From positions 62,001 through 126,000 of the forward strand of contig DASPKU010000011.1 of NCBI GenBank assembly GCA_035627955.1: a stretch of 64,000 nt of DNA, in the 5' to 3' direction. Shown here in pieces: positions 1 through 7,138 of this stretch (within the stretch, counting starts at the first letter, position 1; every line of letters starts with the position of its first letter). Below the pieces are notes generated by a model. That model searched no databases and was not told the origin of the DNA. It saw only the letters and a list, made by a program, of their open reading frames with translations. Made by a program: the position numbers and the translations under genes. This DNA comes from Phycisphaerales bacterium. Its GTDB lineage: Bacteria > Planctomycetota > Phycisphaerae > Phycisphaerales > UBA1924.

Positions 1-404
1 ACCGCTCCCGCATCAAGGTGGAGCCGCCCGCGCCCGCCGAGGGCTCTGTCATGCCCGCGTACCACGCCGTCGACATCTCCCTCGACACGTTCCCCTACAA
101 CGGCACCACCACGCTCTGCGAGTCGCTGTGGATGGGCGTGCCCGTGGTGTCGCTCACGGGCGACCGCACGGCCTCGCGCATGGGGCTCACCATCCTCTCG
201 CGGGTGGGGCTGCCGGAGCTGGCGGCGAGCTCTGAGGACGCGTTCGTCAACACCGCCGCTCTGCTCGCAAGCGACCACCAGCGCCGGGCGGAGCTGCGGC
301 GCACGCTGCGGGCGCGGGTGCAATCGGCGCTGTGCGATGCGGGCTCGTTCGCTCGGGCATTCGAGGACGCGCTCGAACAGTCGTGGTGCGCACGCAAGCC
401 CTAG
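1..404 (+). CDS. C-terminal fragment of an OGT/SPINDLY-like glycosyltransferase (GT41), 5' truncated by window edge
   Basis: The open frame enters from the window edge (frame starts at base 3) and stops with TAG at 402-404. The visible part contains DISLDTFPYNGTTTLCESLW followed by MGVPVVSLTGDRTASRMG and a VGLPEL segment. This is the hallmark of the C-terminal catalytic half of GT41 O-linked GlcNAc transferases, in which TPRs precede the transferase domain. Only about the last 130 residues are present, so the TPR part and the real start lie outside. A GTG at 18 is in frame but is not expected to be the start. In planctomycetes such proteins are usually long TPR-transferase proteins; substrate unknown. 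Confidence 0.85.
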   Translation, partial: RSRIKVEPPAPAEGSVMPAYHAVDISLDTFPYNGTTTLCESLWMGVPVVSLTGDRTASRMGLTILSRVGLPELAASSEDAFVNTAALLASDHQRRAELRRTLRARVQSALCDAGSFARAFEDALEQSWCARKP

Positions 405-453
405 TGCACGCGAGCGCAGTGCGGCGGCTGCCCGTCCTCTCCGAAGCTCAGCG

Positions 454-1134
454 TCACTTCCGCCCGGTCTTCAAGTCCTCGGGCTTGATTCCGTACTTCT
501 TCACGGCCTTCTCCGCGTGCTTGACATTCTCCTGCCACTGCTTGAACGCCGGATCCTTCTCGCGGCTGGCGTCATAGGTGGAGGGCTCGGGCTTGCCGGT
601 GGGAGCGTTGGACTTCGGCGGCTTGGGCGCCTTCGGGATAGTCGAGGTTTTCGAGGCCGAGCCACTCGTCACCGGCGGCTTGGGCAGCGGGCGCGACGTG
701 TTGCCCGTCGGCTTGGGCAGGTTCGCGCTCATCGATCCGCCGGTTGGCTTCGGGGGCGCGATCGGAGCCTTGCCCAAGGCCGCAGGACCGCTGGCGCCGC
801 TCGCCGATGCCGAGCCCGCGGAAGCAGAGGCGCCGGACTTCGCGGGGCCCGCAACGCCGGCGTTGCGACTCGTGCTCTTCGACGCTCCCGCGGAGCCGTT
901 GACGGCCGCGGGCTTCTTGTCCTTCCCGGTGGGTGCGCCCGGACCGCCAGCGTTGGGGCCAGCGGGGCCCGGGCCGCGCCCACCTGCGGCGCCGGGTCCG
1001 GCTTTGCCGGGCGGCGCGGGTTTATTCGCGCCACTCGCCGCGGACTTGTCCTTGGCGGCCGGGGCGGCGCCCGGCGGCGTGGGCAGCGGGCGGTTCGCGT
1101 TCTTGTTCACGGGCTTGTTGGGGGGCGGCGGCAT
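454..1134 (-). CDS. Low-complexity Pro/Ala/Lys/Gly-rich protein, hypothetical
   Basis: 226 residues, starting MPPPPNKPVNKN. About residues 10-180 are a disordered stretch rich in Pro, Ala, Gly, Ser and Lys with PKPP/KPTG-like steps. The last 45 residues are more ordered and charged: DPAFKQWQENVKHAEKAVKK looks helical. There is no signal peptide and no membrane segment. It is strongly basic, like the next gene on the same strand (1173-1616), and the two probably form a small operon. A nucleic-acid-associated or scaffold role is possible but is only inference from composition. Convergent with the glycosyltransferase fragment. Confidence 0.6.
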   Translation of the reverse strand: MPPPPNKPVNKNANRPLPTPPGAAPAAKDKSAASGANKPAPPGKAGPGAAGGRGPGPAGPNAGGPGAPTGKDKKPAAVNGSAGASKSTSRNAGVAGPAKSGASASAGSASASGASGPAALGKAPIAPPKPTGGSMSANLPKPTGNTSRPLPKPPVTSGSASKTSTIPKAPKPPKSNAPTGKPEPSTYDASREKDPAFKQWQENVKHAEKAVKKYGIKPEDLKTGRK

Positions 1135-1172
1135 AGCAGAGTTCCAGTGGATGGGTGTGTTATTACCTTTGG

Positions 1173-1616
1173 TTAGGCCTTGGGCTTCTGACTTCCGGGC
1201 TTCGTCGTCGGCGCAGGCGTCGACGGGCGCGCGGGCGGCTTCGCCCCGGTGGGCGCGGGCTTCTTGATAGCCAGCTTGATCTCTTTCTGGGGCGTGGCGA
1301 CTTTCGGTGCCTTAGCCGCGGCCTTCGCGTCAGCCTTGGCGACGACCGACTTCTTGACACCCGAGGCGAACGCGGCGACCGGGCCCAGCGGCGTGACGCT
1401 GGCGGCGCCCATGGCGGCCGCGGCGGCCCGCGTGCCGGCGGGGATCTTGGGCATGTCCTTGCTCGTGCGCCCGGTCACGATGGCTTTGATGTTGTCCTTG
1501 GGCCCGCCGATGCCGCCCTGGCTCTTGTACAGCGCGTTGTAGGTTTTGCCGATCTGCTTCACGCCCTGCTTGAGGTGGTCGGCGACCTTGCGGTTCGCGG
1601 GGTTGTTCTTCGACAC
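1173..1616 (-). CDS. Small basic Lys/Ala/Pro-rich protein, hypothetical
   Basis: 147 residues with the GTG start at 1616, chosen because AGGAG lies 8 nt upstream; the open frame continues upstream to 1670 without a comparable site. The N-terminal 60 residues (SKNNPANRKVADHLKQGVKQ onward) look folded and helical. A central Ala/Gly hydrophobic stretch (TRAAAAAMGAASVTPLGPVA) could be a short membrane-interacting or packing helix. The last 70 residues are Lys/Ala/Pro-rich, like histone-H1-style tails. It has the same composition class as the downstream gene at 454-1134. No known family recognised. Confidence 0.6.
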   Translation of the reverse strand: MSKNNPANRKVADHLKQGVKQIGKTYNALYKSQGGIGGPKDNIKAIVTGRTSKDMPKIPAGTRAAAAAMGAASVTPLGPVAAFASGVKKSVVAKADAKAAAKAPKVATPQKEIKLAIKKPAPTGAKPPARPSTPAPTTKPGSQKPKA

Positions 1617-1679
1617 GGCGCGGGCTCCTGTGAAGCAGCGCGCCCGCAGCGGTCCCCCCGCCCGGCACACGCGGGGGCG

Positions 1680-1685
1680 AGTATA
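1680..1685 (-). promoter_or_regulatory. -10 element (TATACT) for the 1616 gene
   Basis: Reading the minus strand, TATACT lies about 64 nt upstream of the GTG at 1616, in the short gap behind the zinc-ribbon gene. It is a good match to a sigma-70 -10 hexamer. No convincing -35 box was found. Confidence 0.4.
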
Positions 1686-1708
1686 ACGGAGTCCCGTCAG
1701 CGATGTGC

Positions 1709-1722
1709 AGCTGGCGCCAGCT
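1709..1722. repeat. Perfect 14-bp palindrome AGCTGGCGCCAGCT
   Basis: A perfect palindrome overlapping the stop codon of the zinc-ribbon gene and just upstream of the next promoter. It could be a protein-binding site or chance in high-GC DNA. Confidence 0.35.
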
Positions 1723-1948
1723 AGTGAGGCTTTGCCCGCTCGCCCATCAGCTTGCGGGCCTTCACAACGTCACCAACGAACTCCACCGTCCCGCAGTCCA
1801 AGCACATGTTGGCGTCAACGGCGACGTCATTGGACGCCATGGTGAGGAACGGCGTGTTCTTCGGGCGAAAGGTGAGGCTGAAGGAGCCGAGAGCCCCGGG
1901 CTCCAGCCGCGTGCCGCCGCATCGGATGCACTTCTTGGTGTCGCTCAT
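1721..1948 (-). CDS. Small zinc-ribbon protein with two CxxC pairs
   Basis: 75 residues starting MSDTKKCIRCGG. The start is the ATG at 1948, 14 nt after the stop of the FHA-GspE gene, with AGGGG upstream. Two CxxC pairs (Cys7/10 and Cys49/52) form a treble-clef or rubredoxin-like zinc ribbon. Between them lie about 35 residues with beta character (GSFSLTFRPKNTPFLTMASN). The ending is basic (KARKLMGERAKPH). It probably belongs to one transcript with the upstream ATPase. Many such small ribbons are annotated only as hypothetical; function unknown. Confidence 0.7.
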   Translation of the reverse strand: MSDTKKCIRCGGTRLEPGALGSFSLTFRPKNTPFLTMASNDVAVDANMCLDCGTVEFVGDVVKARKLMGERAKPH

Positions 1949-1962
1949 CGCCGGCCCCTGCG

Positions 1963-3630
1963 TCAGGACATCCCCGCCACGCGATCGACCTCGTCCAGGC
2001 TCGTCACGCCGTCGGCCACCAGCCTCCAGCCGAACTGCTGGAGCGTTGAGAATAGCCCCTGCTCGATCACCTTCTTCATCGCTGTGATCGAGGGGTCGCG
2101 GAGCACAATGTCGCGCAGCTCGTCGTTGAAGTCCAGCAGCTCGAACAGCGCCCGCCGCCCGCGGTAGCCCGTCCGCAGGCATCGCGAGCAGCCGGTGGCC
2201 GTGTAGATCTGCGTCTTTCCCTGCAGGAACTTGCCCAGGCGCGTGGCCTGACCGGGAGCGACCGGCTGCAGCCGCTTGCAGTTGTCGCACAGCATCCGCA
2301 CCAGCCGTTGCGCAAGGATCAGGTCGAGCGAGTTGGCCACCAGGTGCCGCTCGACCTTGAGGTCCAGCAGGCGGAACACGGCCGTGATGGTCTCCTTGCT
2401 GTGCACGGTGGAGAACACCAGGTGCCCGGTGATGGCGGCCTGCATGGCGGTGCGGGCGGTCTCCTCGTCGCGGATCTCGCCCACGAGGATGACGTCGGGG
2501 TCCTGGCGCAGCACGGATCGGAGCAGCTGGCCGAAGTTGTTGCCCTTCTGCTCGTCCACCGGGATCTGCGTCACGCCCGCGAGCTGGTACTCGACGGGGT
2601 CCTCGATCGTGATCACGTTACGGGTGGTGCGGTCGATTTCGCGGATGGCGTTGTAAAGCGTCGTCGTCTTGCCGCTACCGGTGGGGCCGCAGGTGATGAT
2701 GAGGCCGCTGTCCTGGCTGCACACCTGCCGGATGCGCTCGTGCATCCAGGGCGTCATGCCCAGGTCGCCCAGCGATTCGGGCGTGCCCCGCTGGTCCAGA
2801 CGCCGTACCACGAGCTTCTGCCCGTACATGCTGGGCGTGAAGCTCACGCGGTTCTCCACCCGCCGATCCGGGAACACCGTCGAGAAGTGCCCGTCCTGCA
2901 CCGCGTCGCGCCCCGCCACGTGCATGTGGCACGCCGCCTTGATTACGCCGAACACCAGCTCGCCCACGCGCTTGGGCAGCTCCATGATCGGCACCATGTC
3001 GCCGTCCACGCGCATGCGGACGTTGCAGATCTCCGCCTTGGGCTCCATGTGGATGTCGGTCGCCCGGCTTTTGCTCGCCAGCTGGAACAGCATCCGCACC
3101 GCGTTGGGCCCATCGCTCGTCCCTGAGAGCACGTCGCTCGGATTACCGTTCGCATCGACGATCCGCACCTCCTCGGGCGCGCTGTCCTTGGGCGGCAGGG
3201 CGTTCATTACCTCCGCCAGCTCGAACATCCAGCCCACCTCGCGGCTGGCCTTGAGCCCCGTCTCCTTTGCGATCTCGCTGTGCTCGTACGCCGCATTGAC
3301 GTCGAGCTCCTTTGCCTGCAACTCCGGGATATTGGGCCGGTCGCCCTCGATCAGGAACTCGTGCTGCCCCACCTTGAGCACATCGCCGGGTTTGAGGATC
3401 GCCGTGGTGACCTTCTCTTCGTTGAGCTTGGTGCCGTTGCGGCTGCCCAGGTCGCGGACCATCCAGCAGCCCTGGTGGTCGAGCTCGATGACGCAGTGGC
3501 GGCGGCTGGCCCGCTCGTCGATGAGCGGGATGGTGTTATCCGGCCCGCGCCCGATGCTGACAGCACCGTCGGTGACCTGGAGAGCCTTGGCGTTGCCGCG
3601 GATGGGGGTGAGCTTGAGGCGGAGGGACAT
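1963..3630 (-). CDS. FHA-domain GspE/PilB-type secretion or pilus assembly ATPase
   Basis: 555 residues from the ATG at 3630; the frame stays open to a GTG at 3693, but that has no Shine-Dalgarno. An N-terminal FHA domain (about residues 1-100) shows IGRGPDNTIPL, SRRHC and LGSRNGTKLN, the phosphothreonine-binding signature. A linker then leads into a GspE/PilB ATPase: Walker A CGPTGSGKTTT (about residues 313-323), the Walker B region DPDVILVGEIRDEET, the His-box phrase STVHSKET, and a tetracysteine zinc motif (CDNC and CSRC) near residues 446-484. Such ATPases power type IV pilus or type II secretion machines at the inner membrane. The FHA fusion suggests control by a Ser/Thr kinase (inference). 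A prepilin-type protein is encoded at 22570. Confidence 0.9.
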   Translation of the reverse strand: MSLRLKLTPIRGNAKALQVTDGAVSIGRGPDNTIPLIDERASRRHCVIELDHQGCWMVRDLGSRNGTKLNEEKVTTAILKPGDVLKVGQHEFLIEGDRPNIPELQAKELDVNAAYEHSEIAKETGLKASREVGWMFELAEVMNALPPKDSAPEEVRIVDANGNPSDVLSGTSDGPNAVRMLFQLASKSRATDIHMEPKAEICNVRMRVDGDMVPIMELPKRVGELVFGVIKAACHMHVAGRDAVQDGHFSTVFPDRRVENRVSFTPSMYGQKLVVRRLDQRGTPESLGDLGMTPWMHERIRQVCSQDSGLIITCGPTGSGKTTTLYNAIREIDRTTRNVITIEDPVEYQLAGVTQIPVDEQKGNNFGQLLRSVLRQDPDVILVGEIRDEETARTAMQAAITGHLVFSTVHSKETITAVFRLLDLKVERHLVANSLDLILAQRLVRMLCDNCKRLQPVAPGQATRLGKFLQGKTQIYTATGCSRCLRTGYRGRRALFELLDFNDELRDIVLRDPSITAMKKVIEQGLFSTLQQFGWRLVADGVTSLDEVDRVAGMS

Positions 3631-3710
3631 TCGCGTGGATGGTACCGGGTTGGGAGCGGAGAGGGGCACAGGGGTGGTACCGGCGTGTGACACGCCGGTT
3701 GCATCGCAAT

Positions 3711-3754
3711 AAGAACCCTGACCGTCAGGGAGGGACTCGGCCCGCCGCGGGCCG
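3711..3754 (-). terminator. Hairpin pair downstream of lpxK
   Basis: Two adjacent short hairpins lie between lpxK and the GspE-like gene: CGGCCCG/CGGGCCG (3738-3754) and CCCTGA/TCAGGG (3716-3730). On the minus strand the second is followed by TTCTT. This is consistent with a terminator for lpxK. Confidence 0.45.
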
Positions 3755-3768
3755 ACCTTCGCACCCCT

Positions 3769-4854
3769 TCAACCTTCGTCCTTGAATAACCGCACACACT
3801 CCAGCACCGCCCGCTCCAGCGCCTCCCCCTGCCGGTCAAACGACAGCTCCAGCCGCGGCCTTGCCACCGCACACGGCCACCGGTCCAGGGGCACGTGCAG
3901 CAGCTTTGACCAGTCCTTCTCCGTGACCAGCAACACGTCCGCCGAATGCCGCCGCAGGTCCTCGATCAGCCGGGACAGCACCTCGGGCTCGAACTCGGCG
4001 TGGTCCTTGAGCACCATCGCGCCGACGGGCTCCTGCCCGATCGCCTCCCGCGCCGCCCCCAGGAACGGCCCGGGGTTGCCGATCGCGCACGCGAGGTACA
4101 CCCGCTGCTGTCGCAGCCATGCCGTGGGCCGCTCCTCATCCTCCGCCGGCCCGGCGACGAGCACGCCCGTCCACGCGTGCCGGCAGACCGAGACAACGCC
4201 CTTGGGCAGGAAGTTCCACAGGCGCGTCTCGATCTCGATCGCGTCGGTCCGCGTTACCGCCTCCGCATGCGTGACCACCGCCGCGTGCGCCCTCGACAAG
4301 CTGGAGATCGGCTCCCGCAGCCACCCCGCCGGCAGCAGCTTGTCGCCGAACGGCGGGCGTGTCGCATCCACCAGCACGATGTCCAGCTGCCGCGCAATGC
4401 GGCGGTGCTGGAATCCGTCATCCAGGATGATGCAGTTGACCCGCTCACCCTCCTCTGTCGCGAACAGGTTCAGCAGCCCCTCGGTCCGATCGGGCTGTGC
4501 CACCATGGGCAGGTCGGGGAACGCACGCTGATAGACCTGCGCCTCGTCAGAAGTCAGCCCCTCGCCCCGTGCCCGCCCGTACCCCCGCATCGCCACGCAC
4601 GGCCAGCTCCCGTTCTCCCGCAGCAGCCGTACCAGGTGCAGCACCATTGGAGTTTTGCCCGTGCCGCCAACGGACAGATTGCCGACGCTGATCACCGGCC
4701 GATCAAAGGTGACAACGCCTTTGCCGCGATCGAATGCGCGGTTGCGTCGGGCCACCACCGCCCCGTACACCTTCGAGGCAAGGGAGCCCAGCACCCCGCT
4801 CATCGGGGCCTTCGGCCGGTTCGCGCTCAGTTGTGCGTCATCAAGCGTGCCCAT
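3769..4854 (-). CDS. lpxK: Tetraacyldisaccharide 4'-kinase
   Basis: 361 residues from the ATG at 4854 (MGTLDDAQ). LpxK phosphorylates the 4' position of the lipid A disaccharide at the inner face of the inner membrane. Features seen: an N-terminal hydrophobic/amphipathic segment, the P-loop SVGNLSVGGTGKTP (GGTGKT at residues 63-68) typical of LpxK, the MRGYGR motif and the DDGFQHRRIARQLDIVLVDA segment with catalytic-type residues. Length is normal for the family, which usually runs 320-360. Its presence argues for lipid A synthesis in this organism. The next upstream gene on this strand ends at 4977, about 120 bp away. Confidence 0.93.
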   Translation of the reverse strand: MGTLDDAQLSANRPKAPMSGVLGSLASKVYGAVVARRNRAFDRGKGVVTFDRPVISVGNLSVGGTGKTPMVLHLVRLLRENGSWPCVAMRGYGRARGEGLTSDEAQVYQRAFPDLPMVAQPDRTEGLLNLFATEEGERVNCIILDDGFQHRRIARQLDIVLVDATRPPFGDKLLPAGWLREPISSLSRAHAAVVTHAEAVTRTDAIEIETRLWNFLPKGVVSVCRHAWTGVLVAGPAEDEERPTAWLRQQRVYLACAIGNPGPFLGAAREAIGQEPVGAMVLKDHAEFEPEVLSRLIEDLRRHSADVLLVTEKDWSKLLHVPLDRWPCAVARPRLELSFDRQGEALERAVLECVRLFKDEG

Positions 4855-4902
4855 GCAGGTGCGCACAGGTTACACACGCGGACCGGCCGATGGAACGAGC
4901 CC

Positions 4903-4950
4903 GATGAACGAGCCCGACGCGCAAGCCCTACGCGCAAGCGAGCGTCTTCG
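4903..4950. repeat. Dispersed repeat GAACGAGCCCGACGCGCAAG... (copy 1, partly duplicated)
   Basis: Contains GAACGAGCCCGACGCGCAAG followed by an almost repeated ACGCGCAAGCGAGCGTCTTC. It is the same family as the copies at 16628-16655, 20951-20980 and 49699-49723. Here it sits between lpxK and the next gene. Confidence 0.7.
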
Positions 4951-4976
4951 CCCGGCGCCGCGCTAGCCCAAGCCAC

Positions 4977-5405
4977 TCACGACCTGCTCTTCGCCCCCGC
5001 CGCCACCGCCCGCGCCTCCGCGATCTGCCGCCGCAGCTCCGCCCGCTCCCGCCGGTGCATCAGCATGCTCGCGCCGATGTCCAGCAGCGCCAGCCCCAGC
5101 ACCAGCACGATCAGGCCAACCACCAGGATCCAGGTCATCAGGAACAGGCGGGTGTTCGTCGGCGGAATGAACGCAAAGGCCGCCGCGATCAGCGGGATCG
5201 TGAACATCATCAGCAGCCCGTTGACCGTCCGGATCCGCTTGCGCGTCGCCGGCTGGTCAGAACGATCGATGAGGACAACGTGCCCCCCCACCACCAGCAT
5301 CGCCACCGCAGCGATAGGCACCACCAGCCAGAAGGGCGCCAGCGGCACAGGTGACAGCGTCTGCGAAGCACCGGCAACAAGCTGGCCAAGAACAAGCTGA
5401 GTCAC
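4977..5405 (-). CDS. Small multi-pass membrane protein coupled to maf, hypothetical
   Basis: 142 residues. The GTG start at 5405 shares GTGA with the stop of maf, so translation is probably coupled. Hydrophobic segments: LAPFWLVVPIAAVAMLVVGG, then LLMMFTIPLIAAAFAFIP and LFLMTWILVVGLIVLVLGLA, giving about three membrane helices. A positively charged cytoplasmic-type tail follows (MHRRERAELRRQIAEARAVA, helical). No family recognised. The close link with maf suggests a conserved pair, but function cannot be read. Confidence 0.75.
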   Translation of the reverse strand: MTQLVLGQLVAGASQTLSPVPLAPFWLVVPIAAVAMLVVGGHVVLIDRSDQPATRKRIRTVNGLLMMFTIPLIAAAFAFIPPTNTRLFLMTWILVVGLIVLVLGLALLDIGASMLMHRRERAELRRQIAEARAVAAGAKSRS

Positions 5406-6160
5406 GCGGGAACCTTTACATCCTGCGGCATCGGCGCACGCGCCACACCGAGCCTGGTGAGCAGGGGCGCGAGCCGATCCATCGGCAGCCCCATGATCGT
5501 CGTCATGTCGCCCGTGTGCGAAAGCGGCCAACCGGCCGCGAGGGCCTCGCGGTAGTTGTAGCCCCCCGCCTTGCCCTGCCACGCCCCGCTCGCGATGTAC
5601 CGGGCGATCTGGTCCTCGCTGAGGCGCCCGAGCCGGACGCTGGCCGTGTCGGTGAAGATGTACCGCACCGGCTCGTCGGCTCGGCAGTCCACCACCGCCA
5701 CCCCCGTCAGCACCTCGTGCTCGCGCCCCATGAAGCCGCGGATCATGGCCTCCGCCTCCTGCTGCGTCGTTGGTGTGCCGATCAGCCGCCCGTCCATCAG
5801 GCACGCGGTGTCCGCGCCGATGACGACGCGCGGGGCCGCTCCCGGCTCGTTGGCCTTCGCCCAGGCCTTCAGGTACGCCAGGCTGGCGACCCACGCCGCC
5901 GGGTTCTGTGTCGCGGGCTTGAGCACGCTGTCCTCGAACCCCGGGTGCGTCGCCTCGTGGGCGCCGAAGCCGAACTCCTCCAGCAGCTGCCGCCGGCGCG
6001 GCGACCGCGACGCCAGGAGAATCGTGGAGTTGTTCGACGGGCCCGTCACGCCCAAGTATTCGGCACTCCGCACCGCCCCGGGCGAGCTTTCGTGTGAAGC
6101 CCGTGCGAAGCTCAGGGGCTCGCAGCGGCAGCGGGTTTGGCGGGCTGATACGGTTGTCAT
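5402..6160 (-). CDS. maf: Maf-like nucleoside triphosphate pyrophosphatase
   Basis: Maf proteins hydrolyse non-canonical or dTTP/UTP-type nucleotides in the cytoplasm. Seen: STILLASRSPRRRQLLEEFG at the core N-terminus (the family motif), GADTACLMDGRLIGTPTT, HEVLTGVAVVDCR, and the ending GDMTTIMGLPMDRLAPLLTR. The core begins about 45 residues after the ATG at 6160, so the N-terminus is longer than in typical 190-200 aa Maf proteins. GGAAGGA precedes 6160 by 8 nt, but GTG at 6073 (223 aa) is an alternative. The 6160 start abuts head-to-head the ATG of the amidase gene at 6161, which makes the exact start doubtful. Coupled to the downstream membrane protein by a GTGA overlap. Confidence 0.88.
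   Translation of the reverse strand: MTTVSARQTRCRCEPLSFARASHESSPGAVRSAEYLGVTGPSNNSTILLASRSPRRRQLLEEFGFGAHEATHPGFEDSVLKPATQNPAAWVASLAYLKAWAKANEPGAAPRVVIGADTACLMDGRLIGTPTTQQEAEAMIRGFMGREHEVLTGVAVVDCRADEPVRYIFTDTASVRLGRLSEDQIARYIASGAWQGKAGGYNYREALAAGWPLSHTGDMTTIMGLPMDRLAPLLTRLGVARAPMPQDVKVPA
6149..6154 (+). promoter_or_regulatory. -10-like TACGGT placing the amidase start at +1 (leaderless)
   Basis: TACGGT is followed by exactly 6 nt and the ATG at 6161. The same TAnnnT-(5/6)-start layout precedes the genes at 22570, 28204, 46143, 59239 and 62187, suggesting leaderless transcripts. Confidence 0.4.
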
Positions 6161-7126
6161 ATGGGCAGTCCTTCCGATTCGAATCAGGCCGTCACTTCGG
6201 CCCGCCGGGCGCACCTGGTCCAGCTGGACATCGCCTGGGAAGACCCCGCCGAGAACCACGAGCGGGTGCGGCAGCTGCTCGACCGGGCTGAGGTGTCGCC
6301 GGGCGACCTCGTCCTCCTCCCAGAGATGTTCGCGACCGGCTTCTCCTTCAACATCCAGCAGACGAACGACAGGACGGGGCAGACGCTTGCGTTGTTAGCG
6401 GAAATCGCCGCTGAGTTTCAGTGCTTCGTGCAGGGCGGGCGCACCGTGGCCGCGTGCCATCAGGTGGCGTGCGGGGCGAGCAACGTCATGACCGTTGTTT
6501 CCCCCTCGGGCAAGATTGTCTGCGAGTACACGAAGATTCACCCCTTCTCGATCGGCGGCGAGCACGAGACCTTCGCGCCCGGTCGCGAGGTGGTCGTGTG
6601 GGATTGGGCTTTCGGAGGGACGAGCCTCAAGGTCGCCCCCGCGATCTGCTACGACCTCCGCTTCCCCGAGCTCTTCCGCACCGCCACCCTCAGGCAGGGC
6701 GCCGAGGTCTTCGCTCTGGGCGCCTGCTGGCCGGTCTCGCGCCAGCACCACTGGCGCGCCCTCGCCATCGCCCGCGCTATTGAGGACCAGGCGTACATGC
6801 TGGCCGTGAACCGCACGGGGCGCGACCCCAGGCTCGAATACGCCGGCGGCTCCATCGCCGTTTCATCCAAGGGGGAGATCCTCGGAGAGCTCGGCCCCGA
6901 GCCGGGCGTGCTCTCGGTCGAGGTAGACGCCAGGGAGGTCCGCCGCTGGCGCGAGAAGTTCCCGGCCTTGGGGGATGCCCGCCTGTTCCCGACCGCCCCT
7001 AGGGCCGAGAACTCGGACAGAGCGCCTCCGGCGCTCCGCGCTGACGCACCCTCCCTCGCATCCCTTGGAAAACTCGGTACGCTGGAAGGGCCGTGGGGGC
7101 ACGGCCTTTTCCCAATTCCGTCCTGA
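6161..7126 (+). CDS. Carbon-nitrogen hydrolase, omega-amidase (YafV/NIT2-like)
   Basis: 321 residues. The nitrilase-superfamily catalytic triad is visible: Glu55 in LLPEMFATGF, Lys125 in EYTKIHPFSIGGEHE, and Cys163 in PAICYDLRFPELFR. The KIHPFS...GGEHETF phrase is typical of omega-amidases, which deamidate 2-oxoglutaramate or 2-oxosuccinamate in glutamine/asparagine salvage. The conserved domain ends near residue 285 (ALGDARLFP). About 35 extra residues follow, and their DNA contains a GC hairpin plus T-run (7089-7110), so the real tail is probably non-conserved sequence running into a terminator. The start follows TACGGT-6 nt rather than a Shine-Dalgarno. Confidence 0.9.
   Translation: MGSPSDSNQAVTSARRAHLVQLDIAWEDPAENHERVRQLLDRAEVSPGDLVLLPEMFATGFSFNIQQTNDRTGQTLALLAEIAAEFQCFVQGGRTVAACHQVACGASNVMTVVSPSGKIVCEYTKIHPFSIGGEHETFAPGREVVVWDWAFGGTSLKVAPAICYDLRFPELFRTATLRQGAEVFALGACWPVSRQHHWRALAIARAIEDQAYMLAVNRTGRDPRLEYAGGSIAVSSKGEILGELGPEPGVLSVEVDAREVRRWREKFPALGDARLFPTAPRAENSDRAPPALRADAPSLASLGKLGTLEGPWGHGLFPIPS
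7089..7110 (+). terminator. Hairpin GGCCGTG/CACGGCC + TTTT
   Basis: A 7-bp perfect stem with a GGGG loop followed by TTTT, located in the last codons of the amidase frame and 30 nt before the next gene. It is likely an intrinsic terminator or attenuator ahead of the secreted protein gene. Confidence 0.6.
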
Positions 7127-7138
7127 TGTGAGCCCACC

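Noticed and set aside
3631-3693. Upstream GTG start for the FHA-GspE gene
   Set aside because: No ribosome site, Pro/Ser-rich extra residues, and the FHA domain starts right after the ATG at 3630.
3946-5400. 484-residue plus-strand frame antisense to lpxK
   Set aside because: LpxK motifs on the other strand are unambiguous, so the plus frame is a shadow.
7089-7126. Functional C-terminal extension of the omega-amidase
   Set aside because: The DNA is a GC hairpin plus T-run and the residues are not conserved-looking; more likely read-through of a terminator by the frame.
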